Below are positions 49,249-49,965 of a stretch of 49,965 nucleotides of DNA, one piece after another. The position numbers were made by a program, and so were the translations under genes. The notes beneath the pieces are model-generated. The model saw only the letters and a list, made by a program, of their open reading frames with translations. It had not been told where the DNA came from and did no database searches. How positions within the stretch are numbered: the first letter of the stretch is position 1; the number at the start of each line of letters is the position of its first letter. Source of the DNA: a virus; the IMG/VR virus record IMGVR_UViG_3300009130_000043, positions 1 to 49,965 of that record. The stretch is one strand, 5' to 3'.

Positions 49249-49343
49249 TGAAAAAGAAGAAATGGGGTCTAGTACAAGTAGATAAAACTATGGAAATGTA
49301 TCTACGTCTCCGTAAAAAAGCCAAAAAAAAGCGCACCGAATGA
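49248..49343 (+). CDS. Tiny basic peptide (31 aa)
   Basis: The ATG overlaps the spoVR stop (TAATG). The product is Lys/Arg-rich (MKKKKWGLVQVD and LRLRKKAKKKRTE). The stop codon lies in the loop of the terminator. The coupling supports expression, but it may have no function of its own. Confidence 0.5.
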   Translation: MKKKKWGLVQVDKTMEMYLRLRKKAKKKRTE

Positions 49344-49358
49344 TGCGCTATGTTTTTT
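49330..49358. terminator. Bidirectional terminator
   Basis: AGCGCA (49330-49335) pairs with TGCGCT (49344-49349). A T run follows on the + strand, and an A run precedes it, giving a T run on the minus strand. It separates the + strand spoVR operon from the minus-strand cluster. Confidence 0.75.
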
Positions 49359-49360
49359 AG

Positions 49361-49495
49361 TTAACTTGTTTTGTATATTTTATGCTTAAATTCAGAAATC
49401 TCATTGGCTTTTTGATAATAGCCTCTGTTTCTTAATTCTCTAATTGCCATACAGTAACTTCTGTATTCCATTGCTTTGATAAATCTTTTAAACAT
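49361..49495 (-). CDS. Small protein with REL-x-x-x-GYY-x-x-A motif, paralogue 1
   Basis: 44 residues, basic. IRELRNRGYYQKANEI matches the C-terminal motif of the adjacent 60-residue protein (ARELARQGYYEEAKKL). The ATG overlaps that gene's stop codon (TAATG). Last gene of the minus-strand operon. Confidence 0.65.
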   Translation of the reverse strand: MFKRFIKAMEYRSYCMAIRELRNRGYYQKANEISEFKHKIYKTS

Positions 49496-49677
49496 TACTT
49501 ACTTTCCAACATTAACTTTTTTGCTTCTTCGTAGTAGCCTTGTCTAGCAAGTTCTCTAGCCGCTCTAGCACGACCGGCAGATTCACCGATTGACCAAACA
49601 CCCATTACAAATTTTAAAAAAGCCTGTTTAGTTACCTCACATACTTGACAAGTTTTATTATATATTGCGATTGTCAT
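49495..49677 (-). CDS. Small protein with REL-x-x-x-GYY-x-x-A motif, paralogue 2
   Basis: 60 residues. The C-terminal half SIGESAGRARAARELARQGYYEEAKKLML is an Arg/Ala-rich helix-turn-helix, like small proteins of marine Alphaproteobacteria. The N-terminal CQVC might bind metal. The ATG at 49677 overlaps the upstream stop (TAATG), and is preferred to an ATG 9 nt upstream. Coupled to its neighbours on the minus strand. Confidence 0.7.
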   Translation of the reverse strand: MTIAIYNKTCQVCEVTKQAFLKFVMGVWSIGESAGRARAARELARQGYYEEAKKLMLESK

Positions 49678-49832
49678 TACACCCATCCTTTTAAGTTTGA
49701 ATTTTCACGCATCAACAGTCTTTGTCTACGTTCTAAATCAACCAAGTCTTTAGATTGAGAAAGATATTCGTATTCAATTTCTTGTTGTGTTTTTGGTTTA
49801 ATTTTTTTAAATATTTTTTTTATAAAAGTCAT
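49677..49832 (-). CDS. Small basic protein (51 aa)
   Basis: The N-terminus is very basic and amphipathic (TFIKKIFKKIKPKTQQ), followed by a helix (YLSQSKDLVDLERRQRLLM). It resembles short regulators found next to DUF1127 genes in Alphaproteobacteria, such as DUF3563-type proteins; this is tentative. Start and stop overlap both neighbours (ATGA and TAATG). Confidence 0.65.
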   Translation of the reverse strand: MTFIKKIFKKIKPKTQQEIEYEYLSQSKDLVDLERRQRLLMRENSNLKGWV

Positions 49833-49965
49833 TTTTTGTTTCTTCCTTCCGCTCTCATAGTTTTGGCAATACGTCCAATATCACCTCTGTTTATGCCGAT
49901 ATCTTTTAGTTCTCTATCTGAAAGAGCACCTAATGACCTTCGTGTAGCCTTTTCATTTGAGACCT
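49829..49965 (-). CDS. DUF1127 domain protein (5' truncated by window)
   Basis: The visible 45 residues contain the complete DUF1127 core, RRSLGALSDRELKDIGINRGDI, then GRIAKTMRAEGRNKK. DUF1127 proteins are short Arg-rich regulators common in Alphaproteobacteria and linked there to phosphate metabolism and RNA turnover. The start is beyond the window. A phage copy is likely host-derived and may redirect host regulation. First visible gene of the minus-strand operon. Confidence 0.85.
   Translation of the reverse strand, partial: VSNEKATRRSLGALSDRELKDIGINRGDIGRIAKTMRAEGRNKK

Overview
The window is a 50 kb piece of a T4-like (Straboviridae-type or marine 'T4 superfamily') myovirus genome. It carries T4-type genes for the large terminase (gp17), gp32, UvsX, UvsY, UvsW, the gp41 helicase, the gp61 primase and a probable gp62, plus class Ia ribonucleotide reductase. 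The DNA is AT-rich, genes are packed with 1-13 nt overlaps, and almost everything is on the + strand. A DUF1127 protein at the right edge is of a type typical of Alphaproteobacteria, and the gene set resembles marine pelagiphages and cyanophages. A myovirus of a marine alphaproteobacterium is therefore my best guess; the host is an inference.

Layout. 1-2.7 kb: end of the terminase gene and a structural-type gene. 2.7-6.3 kb: gp32 under its own promoter and terminator, uvsX, a QueD-like gene with altered zinc ligands, uvsY. 6.3-11.3 kb: nrdA, an unknown gene, nrdB, nadE. 11.3-16 kb: small early-type genes behind sigma70-like promoters, three of which are copies of one module, with an LPD29 protein, an HxGH nucleotidyltransferase, an SGNH hydrolase and an AAA+ ATPase. 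16.1-23 kb: uvsW, probable gp62, and a tightly overlapping run of small proteins including a phosphoribosyltransferase and a 195-residue protein that looks like a miniature bacterial replicase core (DnaE palm/fingers). 23-29 kb: a fibre-like gene, primase, ClpP-like protease, PRPP synthetase, a possible nuclease, gp41 helicase. 29-43.6 kb: late region behind repeated GATAAATA motifs, with virion-type proteins, a nitroreductase-like protein, a baseplate spike (PAAR), a ligase-like enzyme and a P-loop kinase. 43.6-49.3 kb: a glycosyltransferase, then a full-length prkA-yeaH-spoVR cassette. 49.36-49.97 kb: a minus-strand operon of tiny proteins including the DUF1127 protein.

How it fits together. 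Recombination-dependent replication (gp32, UvsX/Y/W, gp41/gp61) is supplied with deoxynucleotides by NrdAB and possibly with NAD/PRPP-derived nucleotides by NadE, Prs, an adenylyl/cytidylyltransferase and a PRTase. Two promoter classes can be read: host-type TTGACA/TATAAT promoters before early and replication genes, some so close to the start codon that the mRNA should be leaderless, and a GATAAATA late motif before virion genes. The most unusual items are the mini-DnaE protein, the PrkA-YeaH-SpoVR stress cassette, the possible virion-packaged ligase-like/kinase pair, the leaderless replication genes and the duplicated promoter/operator module. No tRNA, CRISPR array, transposon or integrase was seen, and no gene-free stretch exceeds about 300 bases.
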